Part shown: positions 27,932 through 37,820 of the stretch, one piece after another | Numbering within the stretch: position 1 is the first letter of the stretch | Layout: every line of letters begins with the position of its first letter | DNA from: Hyphomicrobium_A sp963817485 | GTDB lineage: Bacteria; Pseudomonadota; Alphaproteobacteria; Rhizobiales; Hyphomicrobiaceae | NCBI GenBank assembly: GCA_963817485.1 | Contig: CAWFOR010000005.1 | Coordinates: 372,001-436,000, forward strand | Direction of reading: 5' to 3' | DNA: 64,000 nucleotides | Position numbers and translations under genes: made by a program | The notes under the pieces: model-generated | What the model was told of the DNA's origin: nothing | Databases searched by the model: none | What the model saw: only the letters and a program-made list of their open reading frames with translations

Positions 27932-28336
27932 ATGCACATCTTGGACATTAGGCGAAGCGGCTCACAACCATCAGCGAAGGGCTCGGCAGATTATTTCACC
28001 GGCGTGGTTCGCATCGACCCGCTATTTGAGCCACCCGAACCGGCGCGTGTTCGTGGTGCAAGCGTCACATTTGAGCCGAGCGCCCGCACAGCATGGCACA
28101 CGCATCCCCTCGGTCAGACATTGATCATTATGGCTGGCTGCGGCTGGGCGCAGCGTTGGGGCGGCCCTGTCGAGGAAATTCGGCCAGGTGACGTGATCTG
28201 GTTTGCACCCGGTGAGAAACATTGGCACGGGGCCACGCCCACGACCGCAATGACGCACATTGCCGTTCAGGAGGCACTTGACGGCAAGACTGTGGAGTGG
28301 ATGGAACACGTCAGCGATGAACATTATCGGGTCTGA
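27932..28336 (+). CDS. Cupin-domain protein ((R)-mandelonitrile-lyase-like)
   Basis: 134 residues with a single cupin: motif 1 RTAWHTHPLGQTLIIMAG, motif 2 PGDVIWFAPGEKHWHGAT. Metal ligands His-x-His, Gln/Glu and His are in place. Closest to the small cupins annotated as hydroxynitrile-lyase-like or quercetin-type; substrate unknown. Located 130 bp upstream of the AraC-family gene, same strand, possibly co-regulated. Confidence 0.75.
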   Translation: MHILDIRRSGSQPSAKGSADYFTGVVRIDPLFEPPEPARVRGASVTFEPSARTAWHTHPLGQTLIIMAGCGWAQRWGGPVEEIRPGDVIWFAPGEKHWHGATPTTAMTHIAVQEALDGKTVEWMEHVSDEHYRV

Positions 28337-28465
28337 CCGCTCGCTCGGTGAATGTCCAGGTAGTTGGGCGTCGAGCTTCTGCTCCACGACTTGACTTTTC
28401 GACTCCACAAGCTAATCAGTCAGCCGATAGCCGAACGGGAACTGAGGGTTGACTGAGGTGGCACA

Positions 28466-29419
28466 GTGAAGCTTCTGTTTTCGACTAACAGCGTGCATCC
28501 GCGCGACCGTCTCGCCTTTTGGCGCGAGGAGGCCACGAAGGCCTTGGTGGCCCACGAATTCAGCACGACAATCGGGCGAAACTACCATGGGCAGATCAGC
28601 GCCGCCTCGCTTGGAAACCTGGACTTGGCTGCGTTGCAGAGTGACGAAGCCCGGGTGGTGCGCTCGCAGCGCTGCATTAAGTTTGCCGACGACGACGATC
28701 TGCTTCTGTGTCGGCAAGTCAGCGGCAGTATGTGGATGCACCAGGATGGTCGTGAGGCGGCCAGTCGCCCTGGCGATTTATGCATCCTTGACCCGCGGCG
28801 CCGGTTTGCCCTCGATGCCACCACAAACACGCATATCCTGATTTTCAAGACTCCGCGGTCGGAGATGCAAGCGAGGCTAGGTGAGATCGCGAAATATACT
28901 GCGACGCCGATCTCGCTAGGGCAGCCGGTCGCGGCACTCGCTTCCGATTTTCTTGCCATGCTTCCCGCGCACGCAAACGCAATCAATAAAGCGACGGGCG
29001 CTATAATTGCGCATCAGGCTCTCGATCTTGCCGCACTTGCGTTCCAAACGGTGGGGAACACGGTTGCTCAGCTTTCCTCGCCTCGCGCAACAACGTTATT
29101 GCGCCTGAAATCGATCATCGAGACAAAACTGCACGATCCGGCGCTCAAGCCGGCGACTGTTGCGCAGGCCGCGGGGATCAGTGTCCGCTACGCCAATGCT
29201 TTGCTGGCAAACGAGGGCACTTCGCTTGAGCGCTACATCATGCTGCGACGCTTGGAACGCTGCCGCCAAGTGCTCCTGAACCCTGCGCATTTGTCACGTA
29301 CCGCGAGCGAGATCGCCTATTCGTATGGGTTCTCCGACCTGTCGCACTTTACGCGTCGGTTCAAAAAGCAGTTCGGCTGCACGCCGAGCGAGATACGGCG
29401 CAAGCCGGAATCAAGCTGA
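28466..29419 (+). CDS. AraC family transcriptional regulator
   Basis: 317 residues. N-terminal AraC-binding-like domain (RDRLAFWREEATKALVAHEF, SRPGDLCILDPRRRFALDAT) and a C-terminal AraC HTH pair: TVAQAAGISVRYANALLANE and ASEIAYSYGFSDLSHFTRRF. Intact here. A paralogue with the same N-terminal pattern lies broken at 46072-47032 outside the island. It may regulate the adjacent cupin gene. Confidence 0.9.
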   Translation: MKLLFSTNSVHPRDRLAFWREEATKALVAHEFSTTIGRNYHGQISAASLGNLDLAALQSDEARVVRSQRCIKFADDDDLLLCRQVSGSMWMHQDGREAASRPGDLCILDPRRRFALDATTNTHILIFKTPRSEMQARLGEIAKYTATPISLGQPVAALASDFLAMLPAHANAINKATGAIIAHQALDLAALAFQTVGNTVAQLSSPRATTLLRLKSIIETKLHDPALKPATVAQAAGISVRYANALLANEGTSLERYIMLRRLERCRQVLLNPAHLSRTASEIAYSYGFSDLSHFTRRFKKQFGCTPSEIRRKPESS

Positions 29420-29435
29420 GCAGGCAGATAAAATC

Positions 29436-29825
29436 TCAGGGGCGCTTGCGCAACAACTCGCCAAACACCGAGATCGCGAACGTCAGCATCCCCAGCAGCG
29501 CGATGCCTCCCGCTAATCCGGCAAGCGGCCCCCACGTCGCGCTGTCGCCGGTCTTGAGTAACAGCGTCAATGTCGGAATCATCATGAGCACGCCCGTGGC
29601 TATCAAGCCAAACGTGATCCAGGCTAGACGTGGCGAATACGTATCCCTGGTCAGCGTGTAAAATGTGCCGCAAAGTGCGAGCGTCACCCAGCCTATAAGA
29701 TTTATGTGAGCGTGCACTGGCGCGTAGAGGAAATTGTTGGTGGCGCCCATGTATTCGCCCAAGCACATCCCGGCGATTACGAAAACGACACCCAAGGCAA
29801 AGAAGGCAGCAGCCACACGCGGCAT
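29436..29825 (-). CDS. Four-helix membrane protein with HAH..GW motif
   Basis: 129 residues from ATG 29825 (TTGGGGGGAA upstream). Helices AAAFFALGVVFVIAGMCLGE, INLIGWVTLALCGTFY, LAWITFGLIATGVLMMIPTL and GGIALLGMLTFAISVFGELL. The APVHAHINLIGW motif resembles the heme-ligand helix of cbb3-type cytochrome oxidase subunit I and is seen in a small Rhizobiales family of unknown function. Convergent with the AraC gene. Confidence 0.6.
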   Translation of the reverse strand: MPRVAAAFFALGVVFVIAGMCLGEYMGATNNFLYAPVHAHINLIGWVTLALCGTFYTLTRDTYSPRLAWITFGLIATGVLMMIPTLTLLLKTGDSATWGPLAGLAGGIALLGMLTFAISVFGELLRKRP

Positions 29826-30029
29826 TGTGTTTCCCCCCAATTCTACGCAATCGGCTTTTTGTCCGACGATGCCGATCAATCGGATAATGCCACATAACCT
29901 GGTAGCATTTCGGTCAGGCACGCGGAAGCGCAAGACGCCGGTCCTTGCTGCGCTTGGGGCAGGCGAGGTTGACCGCGGCTGTGTGTTGGCCAGGGCCATA
30001 GCCCGTTGGAAGTCGGGTAGTCGTTCCAA

Positions 30030-30499
30030 ATCGGCTACGTGCCCTGGCCTAAAGCCTAATGCGTTGAACTCGCATTAGACCGTCCCCCCGGCGTCGGCGC
30101 GCCGAGTTTGCGGCAGGTAGTTTCATCAGCACGGGGACTGGCGCATTGGCTGAGAGAGCACAACGGGTTGACCCAACCGGCACTGACTGCCTCTAACCCA
30201 TCCTCAGTTCTCGAAGGACGACGCGCACGGGAGAGGCGTGCCCGCTCCCGCGGTGACTAGCACGTCCGTCAGACAGCGACCGAGACCCTGCGAGCGAGAT
30301 TTGGCGCAAGCCGTGATGAAGCCGAGGCGACACGCTTTCAGGACTCGTAACAGGCTAAGCGGCCCGGCGGCCCGGCGCTCAATCGGCCAAGCGGCTCCAC
30401 TTGTAGGCTGCCGCCTAAAACGGGCCGCCTGGCAAAGTGTTTCGAGGCGTGGCGCTGCTGCCCTAGAGGCTTGCGGCAGGCTTAGGTAGCTTCGCCAGC
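30030..30499. other. Island intergenic stretch, about 470 bp
   Basis: Open frames here are short and unsupported; no terminator or RNA recognised. It probably contains the promoter for the outer-membrane protein gene at 30500. Confidence 0.4.
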
Positions 30500-31580
30500 A
30501 TGAATCGCTGGCACCTATGGGCTCTCGCCGCTTTTAGCGGCAGCCTCCCCGCGTATGCTCATCACGCGGGTGGAGTCGGCAATGCGCTCGGTGCCGGGCC
30601 AATCATCACCATTTCGGCAGATACGCTTGATCAGGACCACAGCGTTGCCGCGGTCACCCTCAATTACCAGTCGCTCGGCGGCTTGGGCACTGAGACGCTG
30701 ATGAGCGCAACGGCAGCCATGCCGCCAGGTTCACCCGAAAGCAACAACGTGCACGATCTGCGCAGCATCCAAGCCTACGCGATCTCCTATGCTTATGGCG
30801 TGACCAACGACTTCACGGTTGCGGTTGCTCTGCCCTACGTGCGCCGGACGGGCATTCGCGAGGCTGTCGAGCAGGACAACGACGAGCTTGAAGTCGAGAA
30901 CTTCGGGCCCGCCGATGGCATTGGCGATCTCACGCTGTTCGGCCAGTACCGTTTCTTCAATCAGAACCATACCGAACTCGCAGCCCTGTTTGGCCTCACA
31001 ACGCCAACGGGCAGGACCAATGCTCACACGGTGCAAGGTGAGCCCTTCGATGCCGAGTTTCAGCCGGGCACAGGCGCGTGGGAACCACTGATGGGACTTG
31101 CGTGGACGCACCACGAGGGAAAGTTGTCGTTCGACGCCAACGTTCTCTACACTCTCTCGACCGAAGGCATTGAGAGCACAACTCTTGGCGACCGCTTCCA
31201 GTATAATTTCGCTGCTCTCCTATCGCCTCACGTCTCTCGGCTCGGGCGAGCACCCCATGTTCCACGGGGCTGAGGCGCACGAAGAAAACGACGATGGCCA
31301 TCACCACCACGAGCATGAGAGCACACGGCCATCGCTCGACCTGGTGCTCGAACTCAACGGCGAGTGGCACGCGGAGCAGGTAACCAACGGCATCGACGAC
31401 CCGAACTCCGGCGGCAACACCATCTTCCTTTCGCCGGGGCTGCGCCTATCTCAAGACAAGTGGTCAGGCTTCGTCTCGGTGGGTGTGCCGATTGTCGATG
31501 ATCTCAACGGCATACAGTCAGAGCCTGATTTGCGCGTCATTGCGGGTGCTACGTGGCTTTTTGAGCCGCCGGGGCCTTGA
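30500..31580 (+). CDS. Outer-membrane transporter-like protein (MetA/phenol-degradation family) with one frameshift
   Basis: Signal peptide (LWALAAFSGSLPAYA), then a beta-rich body typical of the Phenol_MetA_deg (PF13557) barrel: QAYAISYAYGVTNDFTVAVA, DLTLFGQYRFFNQNHTELAA. At about 31225 the frame shifts by one base; the continuation RLTSLGSGEHPMFHGAEAHE carries a histidine-rich loop (HHHHEHE) and ends SEPDLRVIAGATWLFEP. The His loop suggests metal binding, and such proteins often accompany metal or aromatic transport. Full span about 360 codons. Confidence 0.7.
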
Positions 31581-32161
31581 AGCGGGTGAACGACCGGCGG
31601 TCAGCCGTCCAACTTCTACGGATGCAGATCGGCAAAGCGGTAACGGGACCGGCGGGCAGTCGGGTCGATTAGTTCCCAAAAGCGACGCGCCGGACAGGCT
31701 GATAATCGGCAGATTGTCCGGTCGCCAAGCGGCCCGCCGGGCACACGGGCACCGGATCGATTGGCACAGGCGCGATGGTATCCCTCGGGTCGCCTATTGC
31801 CACGGGGAATACAAGCAGTTGATTTGTCATATTATTACGGCCGCGTCCCCACTTCCCCGCCGATTCTGGCGTTTGAAGATGGGCCGCTCTGCATGACGCC
31901 GCGCGTGCTGGAGGGGGCAGGCCGGAGAAGATAATTCTTTTGTCGCAAAATAGTGGGGAAGTGGGGAAACGGCCAAAATCCCCCGTGTTTTCGCCGCTTT
32001 GTTCTCCCCACACCCCAGGCTCGGAACGGGGAACGCGGGGAACTCCGATGTCGTAGCTCGTAACCGCCGTCGATGGCTTTGCTGCTCTAAGCCGCCGCAA
32101 CTTTGCGTCGGCGAAGGCCGCGCGAAACATTCGGGTTGGGCGCGATAGCTTGAGGCGGCTG
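31581..32161. other. Island intergenic stretch, about 580 bp
   Basis: Between the outer-membrane gene and the 3' end of the DUF927 gene, which converge. No frame with a recognisable family; several short Arg/Pro-rich frames look like non-coding shadow. No clear hairpin terminator identified. Confidence 0.4.
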
Positions 32162-33955
32162 TCATTTTTCGCTCATTTGCGCCTGCTGGGTTTTGGACCT
32201 GATGCAGACCATTCGCTTCATGGTGCCGCCGATACTCTTAGGAACAGTCCGCAGGTAGCGCTTGCCGTCGCCATCGGTGACGATACCCCATTCCTCCGAG
32301 TGGCCCTGCCGCAGATGCTGAAGAAAAGGATCAACTCTCTGCGGTTGACCCACTGCTTTTGCCAGCGTTTCGCGGGTGAACCAGTACTCGAAGTAGCCAT
32401 CCTCGTTTTGGCTCACAATAAATTTGCGATCACGTCCGAACTCACCGGCGGCGGGATTTGAAAAGATGAACTCAGAGAATGCTCGATGCGCGGCAATTGC
32501 TTCTATGCTGCCCTTTCCGCGTGCGTCGAACCAATCCATGAAGCACTTGTGCGCACCTTTGATTGCCGAGCCCTTTTGCCAGGGCAGTATCCCGAGCTCG
32601 ATTGCAAGCTCTCCGACGGCCGCGCACAACGCAAATCGCTTGACTACCCTGCCTTCCTGATCTGCACCCGATATCTTGGCGGCATTCGTGTATTGTGCGT
32701 AGGCGTTATCCATGATCACCCGCACCCGTGTGACTGTGTGTTCCCGGTTGGAAATTAGGTGTTCCAGGAGCGCGCGACCATGGTGGCCGAAGCATTCGCT
32801 CGCAGCAGACGTCAATTGCTCGGCGAACTCTTTTGAACCTGCCGCGCCATGAAGGTCTTCGAACACACCTAAGCACTTTCCTGCGTCGGCCGGAATATCA
32901 TGGATGCGGGCCGCAGCACCGGCGTCGTAAGATAGACTGCTGTCGCCTTCAATGTGCTCGCGGGTAGAGAGTTCGCCGTCGGAGAGAACCATCGTCCGGA
33001 ACGTCAGAACGTCGCGCACATCCCGATTGCGGGTCATCGTCTGCTTACCCTTACCGTTACCAAGCATGTAGATCACTTGTTGGACAGCCATTGGCTTGCA
33101 CTCCTTCAACTCCGAGCGAGTGAATAGGCCATCGTTGTGTGCCGCTGCGTCGCCCTCGACACCATTGTCCGTTCCACGCCACGAGCCGACCGTGCCTCCG
33201 TCCACGGCGTCGGCTCCGCTGCCCCACACCGAGGCTCCCATCCGCGTTGCAGTCGTCTTTCCTGAGGTAGATGGCCCGTAGATGTGAAAACCTCCTGGCT
33301 CCACGCCCGTGTCCTTTAAGAAAGGCGCCGCTAATGAAGCGCACACGTTTAACTCTAGTCGGCTGTTGTTCTCGCAGAGCTTGAAGATGCGTGCGTCGGC
33401 TTCCTCCTTGGTTCCGGTAGGCCCGTAACCTTTCAGAGGCTTGAATGAGATATCCGCATCCTGGTTGTCAGGCCCGATCACCTCGCCATTCGGCAGCACA
33501 TATGACGCTCCATTCCAGCCCGCTTTTTCAAACAATGTGAATGCTTCCGGCGCTCGAACGGTCTTGAGAATGTTGAGCAACGTGTCGGGATCGCCGATTC
33601 TCGAACCATGTCTTAGAAGCTCGACCTGCCAGTTGCCGCCTCCGACGAGTGAGGTTCGGGCCAGCAACAGCGCGTTCCATGTACCGTCGGAAGCCTGCAC
33701 CTTTAATCTAAGGTGAGGGTTGACGTGATCACCGTTGCTCCCTTCGGCGCAGACAATGATCGGGCTCGCTACAAAGACACAGAGGGTCTTGCTTTGACGG
33801 ACGATGGTTCCCGAGTACACCCTTTTGAGCGAGCGGCCTAACTGCTCAGCAGCATTTTCGACGGCCAGAATTGACTGCGCCAACTGAGCGCTGATTTTGA
33901 ATGGCGTCGAACTCGGCTTGGCGACCTGCCTGCTCCGCTTTTTGGGCGACATCAT
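32162..33955 (-). CDS. DUF927-domain ATPase (replication protein of the island)
   Basis: About 597 residues from ATG 33955; a TTG/ATG further upstream (34036) would add 27. DUF927 helicase-like module: GFHIYGPSTSGKTTATRMGA (Walker A GPSTSGKT), LFTRSELKECKPMAVQQVIY, TFRTMVLSDGELSTREHIEG. DUF927 proteins are found with primases in phages, plasmids and satellites, where they act as replicative helicase-like partners. Overlaps the upstream small gene by about 110 bp. Confidence 0.8.
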   Translation of the reverse strand: MMSPKKRSRQVAKPSSTPFKISAQLAQSILAVENAAEQLGRSLKRVYSGTIVRQSKTLCVFVASPIIVCAEGSNGDHVNPHLRLKVQASDGTWNALLLARTSLVGGGNWQVELLRHGSRIGDPDTLLNILKTVRAPEAFTLFEKAGWNGASYVLPNGEVIGPDNQDADISFKPLKGYGPTGTKEEADARIFKLCENNSRLELNVCASLAAPFLKDTGVEPGGFHIYGPSTSGKTTATRMGASVWGSGADAVDGGTVGSWRGTDNGVEGDAAAHNDGLFTRSELKECKPMAVQQVIYMLGNGKGKQTMTRNRDVRDVLTFRTMVLSDGELSTREHIEGDSSLSYDAGAAARIHDIPADAGKCLGVFEDLHGAAGSKEFAEQLTSAASECFGHHGRALLEHLISNREHTVTRVRVIMDNAYAQYTNAAKISGADQEGRVVKRFALCAAVGELAIELGILPWQKGSAIKGAHKCFMDWFDARGKGSIEAIAAHRAFSEFIFSNPAAGEFGRDRKFIVSQNEDGYFEYWFTRETLAKAVGQPQRVDPFLQHLRQGHSEEWGIVTDGDGKRYLRTVPKSIGGTMKRMVCIRSKTQQAQMSEK

Positions 33956-34292
33956 CCAGAGTATAGCGATTACAATCGAGGTGCGCGGCAACGCAGCAAG
34001 GTATGAGCGTCTTACCCTGTTCAATGCATGCATCAAGGTCGGGCACTTTATCCCAATCTTCGCCCGCGTCTTTACTCACTTCCTCGCGCGCGTTTTTCGC
34101 TTTGACCCGCTCCTTGATGAGCTTGAACTCAGCACTAACGGTGTTTACCGTCACATCCAGCTTTTTGGCCGCGCGTTTAAGCTCGCGCTCCTGATCAACA
34201 GGGCTAGCCTCGATTAAGGTCGCAAGCGCGCTCTCGCGTTCGGCGGCCGTGCTGTCTGGCCCGAGGCCGCCAATCCAATCGTAGCTCATCAC
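33846..34292 (-). CDS. Small helical protein of the replication operon
   Basis: 148 residues. SALATLIEASPVDQERELKR, AAKKLDVTVNTVSAEFKLIK and ERVKAK resemble the short basic N-terminal segment (L..L.P.EYE..RKAAAK.LGV) that precedes DUF927/DUF3987 helicases. Its ATG overlaps the stop of the primase-like gene by 4 bp, so coupled translation is likely; its C-terminus overlaps the DUF927 start, and the two may be one gene split by an indel. Confidence 0.5.
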   Translation of the reverse strand: MMSYDWIGGLGPDSTAAERESALATLIEASPVDQERELKRAAKKLDVTVNTVSAEFKLIKERVKAKNAREEVSKDAGEDWDKVPDLDACIEQGKTLIPCCVAAHLDCNRYTLDDVAQKAEQAGRQAEFDAIQNQRSVGAVNSGRRKCC

Positions 34293-35440
34293 ACGTAGTT
34301 CCAGTCAACGGATCGCCGAAATGAGCGGAACTCGGGATGGTACTTCCGCGCGAGCCAGATCAACGTCGTCATCGTCGCCGGACGCGAATGATCGAGATCA
34401 AAGCCGTCCCAAATGGCGTCTACTTCTTTGGCGTCATACTCATCATAGTCACGCTCCGACCAAGAGTGAGCGAGCGCGCACCCTTCGTCCGAGCCCTGCG
34501 TCTCATGGAAAATCGCCGCCAACGCCTTGAACCAATCGGGGCGGGGAAGATCAGAAGGAATTGCCTTTAGGACGTGATGCAGATCAGCAAGATCGCAGGA
34601 CGGCGTACCAGCCCAATCCGCGCGGCGGCGCGCGGCGTCTTCCCGGTGCTTGAGAATGGCTTCCTCCGCCTTCTCGTAGTCGGGCTGCCATTGCAAATAT
34701 GAGCCGCGATGATGCTCAATGACGTGATCGACGGAACCGACGCGGCACGATGGGGCATAGTTGAGTCGGCCAGGATTACAGCAGGCAACATCGTAGTTGG
34801 TGCCGAACAGCCGTTCACCGATGGCATGATATATCGCCTTGTATCCGTCCTTTCCGACTACTTTGAACGGAATGGCCTGGGCAAGCGGGATAATGACCCG
34901 CGCCTTGTGCTCGCCGTCGTGCTCGACCACGCACGCATCGAACTCACGATCACACTGTCTGACGCGAACGGTCACGCCGTCGTTCGCGATGCGGATGTTG
35001 CTCAGGTGATCGTATTTGCGATGAGCAGCGCAGAACGCCGCCATCGCCTCGTTCGTCGGTGCGTCGGCGTAGCCATTAATATTTGCCCACTTGCGGTAGG
35101 ATTTGGCCCCGATGGCAGTTCTCGTCTTCAAGTGGTTGAAGGTCGAATAGATGACAGCTTCGAGCCCTGAAGCTGCAACGGCGCGGGCAACCTCCGAAAA
35201 CGTTAACTTGCCATCGATGTCATAGGCTAGGCACGAGACGGACACGACGTGCTCGTCGCACTTGCCGCCGTCCAAACAAGCGAAGATGTAAGCGGAGCCA
35301 TCCTTTTGAAGCTGCGTAGTGTGCTGCGATAGCTCCAAATTGCGGAATAGGCTCCAACTCAGATTCTCAAAGACGGTCGGATTTGCGTGTGCGTTTGAGC
35401 AGACCGCGACCGATATGAGCACGTCTGAAGGCGTTAGCAT
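34289..35440 (-). CDS. PriCT-2 primase-like protein
   Basis: 383 residues. The C-terminal third, LADLHHVLKAIPSDLPRPDW through ALAHSWSERDYDEYDAKEVD and MTTLIWLARKYHPEF, is the PriCT_2 domain of mobile-element primases. The middle has the acidic HIND-type text IVVSCLAYDIDG and FEARVIYSTFNHLKTR-like blocks expected in archaeo-eukaryotic or phage primases, though I cannot place a full catalytic core with certainty. Together with the DUF927 protein it forms the likely replication module. GTG/ATG start 35440. Confidence 0.7.
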   Translation of the reverse strand: MLTPSDVLISVAVCSNAHANPTVFENLSWSLFRNLELSQHTTQLQKDGSAYIFACLDGGKCDEHVVSVSCLAYDIDGKLTFSEVARAVAASGLEAVIYSTFNHLKTRTAIGAKSYRKWANINGYADAPTNEAMAAFCAAHRKYDHLSNIRIANDGVTVRVRQCDREFDACVVEHDGEHKARVIIPLAQAIPFKVVGKDGYKAIYHAIGERLFGTNYDVACCNPGRLNYAPSCRVGSVDHVIEHHRGSYLQWQPDYEKAEEAILKHREDAARRRADWAGTPSCDLADLHHVLKAIPSDLPRPDWFKALAAIFHETQGSDEGCALAHSWSERDYDEYDAKEVDAIWDGFDLDHSRPATMTTLIWLARKYHPEFRSFRRSVDWNYV

Positions 35441-35520
35441 TTGACTTCTCCATGTTGGTCCTTAGGAGAAGTCGTATGTTCCCTGGTGGACAGCAAACAG
35501 CGGTAGCGAAGTCCACCAGT

Positions 35521-36102
35521 CTATGGAGGCGGTATCTCGAAATCCTCGTCGTCAGAAACGCCGTCCATCGATTTGCTGAACCGTATGAGCGCCGCTCGCA
35601 CGCGGCGTTCTTCGGCCCTCGCTCTCTTTTGCTCAATATGTTTGCGTTTTGCCGCAGAGTCAGGAGGACGCTGAAGGGCGTCGCGCAATGTTTTCGAGCT
35701 AATTCCTTTGAACTCGTCGTCCACTGCGTGGAGCGCTTCGGCGATGCTTCTCTCCGAAGCCTTCATCCCCCGATATTTAAGCCAGCGGCGCGCCTTGATG
35801 GCTCGCGCCCTAAGTACGCCATCAGCAAGCTGATCTTCCGTGCCTTCAATAAGAGCATCCACAAGCTCTCTAAGAGCTTCGACGTTCTTTACCTTGACGC
35901 GATTATCAGGCACTGCCGTCTTGAACTCAAACGCCCTCTGAAAACGCTCTCGCATCATTCGAATTAAGAGCTTTTGCTCGTCGTCAGGGCTCCGCCAAGG
36001 CACGCCGTACAGAGCGAAAACGGCCTTGAAGCGCGCGTCGCATTGCGCGTCAATGTCTTTGCGTGGGTTGATCGGTTGGCGCAGGAGTGCTGGAACTTTC
36101 AT
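35521..36102 (-). CDS. Island protein of unknown function next to the integrase
   Basis: 193 residues, lying just downstream of the integrase on the same strand. Basic and helical: KLLIRMMRERFQRAFEFKTA, DQLADGVLRARAIKARRWLK. No family recognised; its place suggests an excisionase-type or integration accessory role, which is inference only. Separated from the primase gene by about 80 bp. Confidence 0.45.
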   Translation of the reverse strand: MKVPALLRQPINPRKDIDAQCDARFKAVFALYGVPWRSPDDEQKLLIRMMRERFQRAFEFKTAVPDNRVKVKNVEALRELVDALIEGTEDQLADGVLRARAIKARRWLKYRGMKASERSIAEALHAVDDEFKGISSKTLRDALQRPPDSAAKRKHIEQKRARAEERRVRAALIRFSKSMDGVSDDEDFEIPPP

Positions 36103-36113
36103 TACGTATGTCC

Positions 36114-37733
36114 TTAAGCACTTGGGCCGCGATTAAACTTGATGCCGTCAAGAAGCTCCGCACGATGACACAGCAATTTCATATTGGCGGCCTCTGCCAA
36201 GTAGCCGCTTCCATAACGACCTGCCATGCCAGAAACTGTTTGCCCCAATATTCGGAGTCGAGTTCTCTGTTTCAGCGGGGGCGACTTCTTTCACGCGATC
36301 CGAAAACGTATGCCTCAGACTATGAAAACTCAGCTTGGGACGCTTGACCCCGATTGCACGTAAGTGACGGCCAAATGCTTTGGAGGGCGCATCAGAGAAC
36401 CGGCCCGAAGAATGTTGGGTGATGCCAGGAAAAAGCAGATCGGTCTGCTTCGAGACGTAGTCGAGGAAGCCCATCTCGATCAGCGTTTTGTGAATCGGGA
36501 CTGATCGGACGCAGCCGCAGACTTAAGACGCATATCGGTGGTAAACTGGATGTAGTGAACATCGCCATGTTGCTTGACTTGCTTCTTTGTTAACTGCGCC
36601 AACTCATTCAATCGCGCACCGGTGTAGAGACTTAGCCAAGTCAACCACTTCAGATGACCTGGCATGTTCGACCCGAGCAGCTTTGACAATTCCTCTGTGG
36701 TGAAGGGATCACGCTGCTCGTTGGCGCGTGCGCGCTTTGGAAGCCCCTTCGTCTGAAAAGTGATGCTGACTCCACCGTACCGTTCGTGAGCATCAGCAAA
36801 CACAGTGGAGAGCAGTCGAATTTTTTTTCTAATGCTCTCCGCCGACTGCCTTGGAACTCTCTCGTCCTTTGCGGCCTTCGCCGCGGCGAGGATATCGAGA
36901 TGTCTTAGCTTCCTGTCTTTCCGCCAGTTCGCTGGCAAGCAGAGTAGTGCATCTAAATAGGTGATTGCGTTAGTCTTCGTGTATGTTGTGACGGGCTTGT
37001 CACCACCTGCGATTGCAATGAAGTCGCGCACTATGGATCGTATCAGGTGCCTGTAATCCCCTGTCAACTCTCCACTCCGTCGAGCTAGATAGGCATTGGC
37101 GTGCTCACTAAGGCTCGGAACGCCAGGTGGCTGTTGTTGTATGCCAGTTTCAAGTGCGAGCGCTTCATCATCGGCAATCATCTCTTGCAGCACCTTGACC
37201 CTGTTTCGCGCAAGGGACGTGAGGGCACGCTGACGATCTGCTACTTCGCCGTGACCTTCCGAGGCAAGATGATCTAACAGCCATTCTTCGCTTTTAAAAT
37301 AATGGACAATAGCGTTCGCCTTTGCGTCCTCCAATGCGCCCATAAGTCGATCTCGATATTGTTGGGCAAGTTGAACGGTATCTCCCCAAAACCCTGCTAT
37401 GTGCTCCCTGCGAAACGTTCGCTCGCCATCGTACAGCCGCTCACGTTGCAGCCTACAGGCATCCTCCAAAGTGAGCAGAAGCGCTTTGTTGTAAGGGGCG
37501 CCGGTTGCCAATTTCGCATACTCTGCCTCGAACTCAGCTTGCAGATCGGCATAGACGTTGAGCCGACGACGGAAGGCCTCGGCTTTATCGCGCGTCCCTA
37601 AGGTGCGGCTTGTGTGCGTCCCCTTGAACCTTCCGCCGCGCGCTTCAGGGGGCACACGAACTCGGATTTCGTAGCTCAAGGCCCCCTTGCGCTTCGTCGG
37701 CTTCGGTAGGTCTTTAGGGTAAGCGAGCGACAT
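36114..37733 (-). CDS. Tyrosine site-specific recombinase (island integrase), two frameshifts as read
   Basis: N-terminal KDLPKPTKRKGALSYEIRVR and SAM-like core-binding region, then the catalytic domain: LSLYTGARLNELAQLTKKQV (first Arg). One shift near 36500 leads into VPIHKTLIEMGFLDYV and FHSLRHTFSDRVKEVAP (His-x-x-Arg). A second near 36255 leads into VSGMAGRYGSGYLAEAANMK, which carries the catalytic Tyr. Joined, this is a normal DUF6538-type integrase of about 540 residues. It starts about 90 bp from the tRNA-Leu 3' end, the usual position for the integrase of a tRNA island. Frameshifts are probably assembly indels, otherwise the element is immobile. Confidence 0.85.
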
Positions 37734-37747
37734 GCCACGACCTCCAC

Positions 37748-37815
37748 TGTGCAGCGGGTGTGTGCAGCAGGTATGGTGCCAGAAAGGCAGTAAATACGGG
37801 GTTTCAGTAGGTTAG
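37748..37815. promoter_or_regulatory. Right-end integrase-arm-like sites
   Basis: 37748-37772 repeats the left-end 17052-17076 motif (two TGTGCAGC units) and 37792-37815 is the inverted partner of 16997-17020. On circularisation the inverted segments would flank the 21-bp core symmetrically at 5-6 bp. Confidence 0.55.
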
Positions 37816-37820
37816 GAGCC

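Noticed and set aside
32418..33344. Several open frames on the plus strand opposite the DUF927 gene
   Set aside because: Short, unsupported frames inside a clearly coding minus-strand gene.
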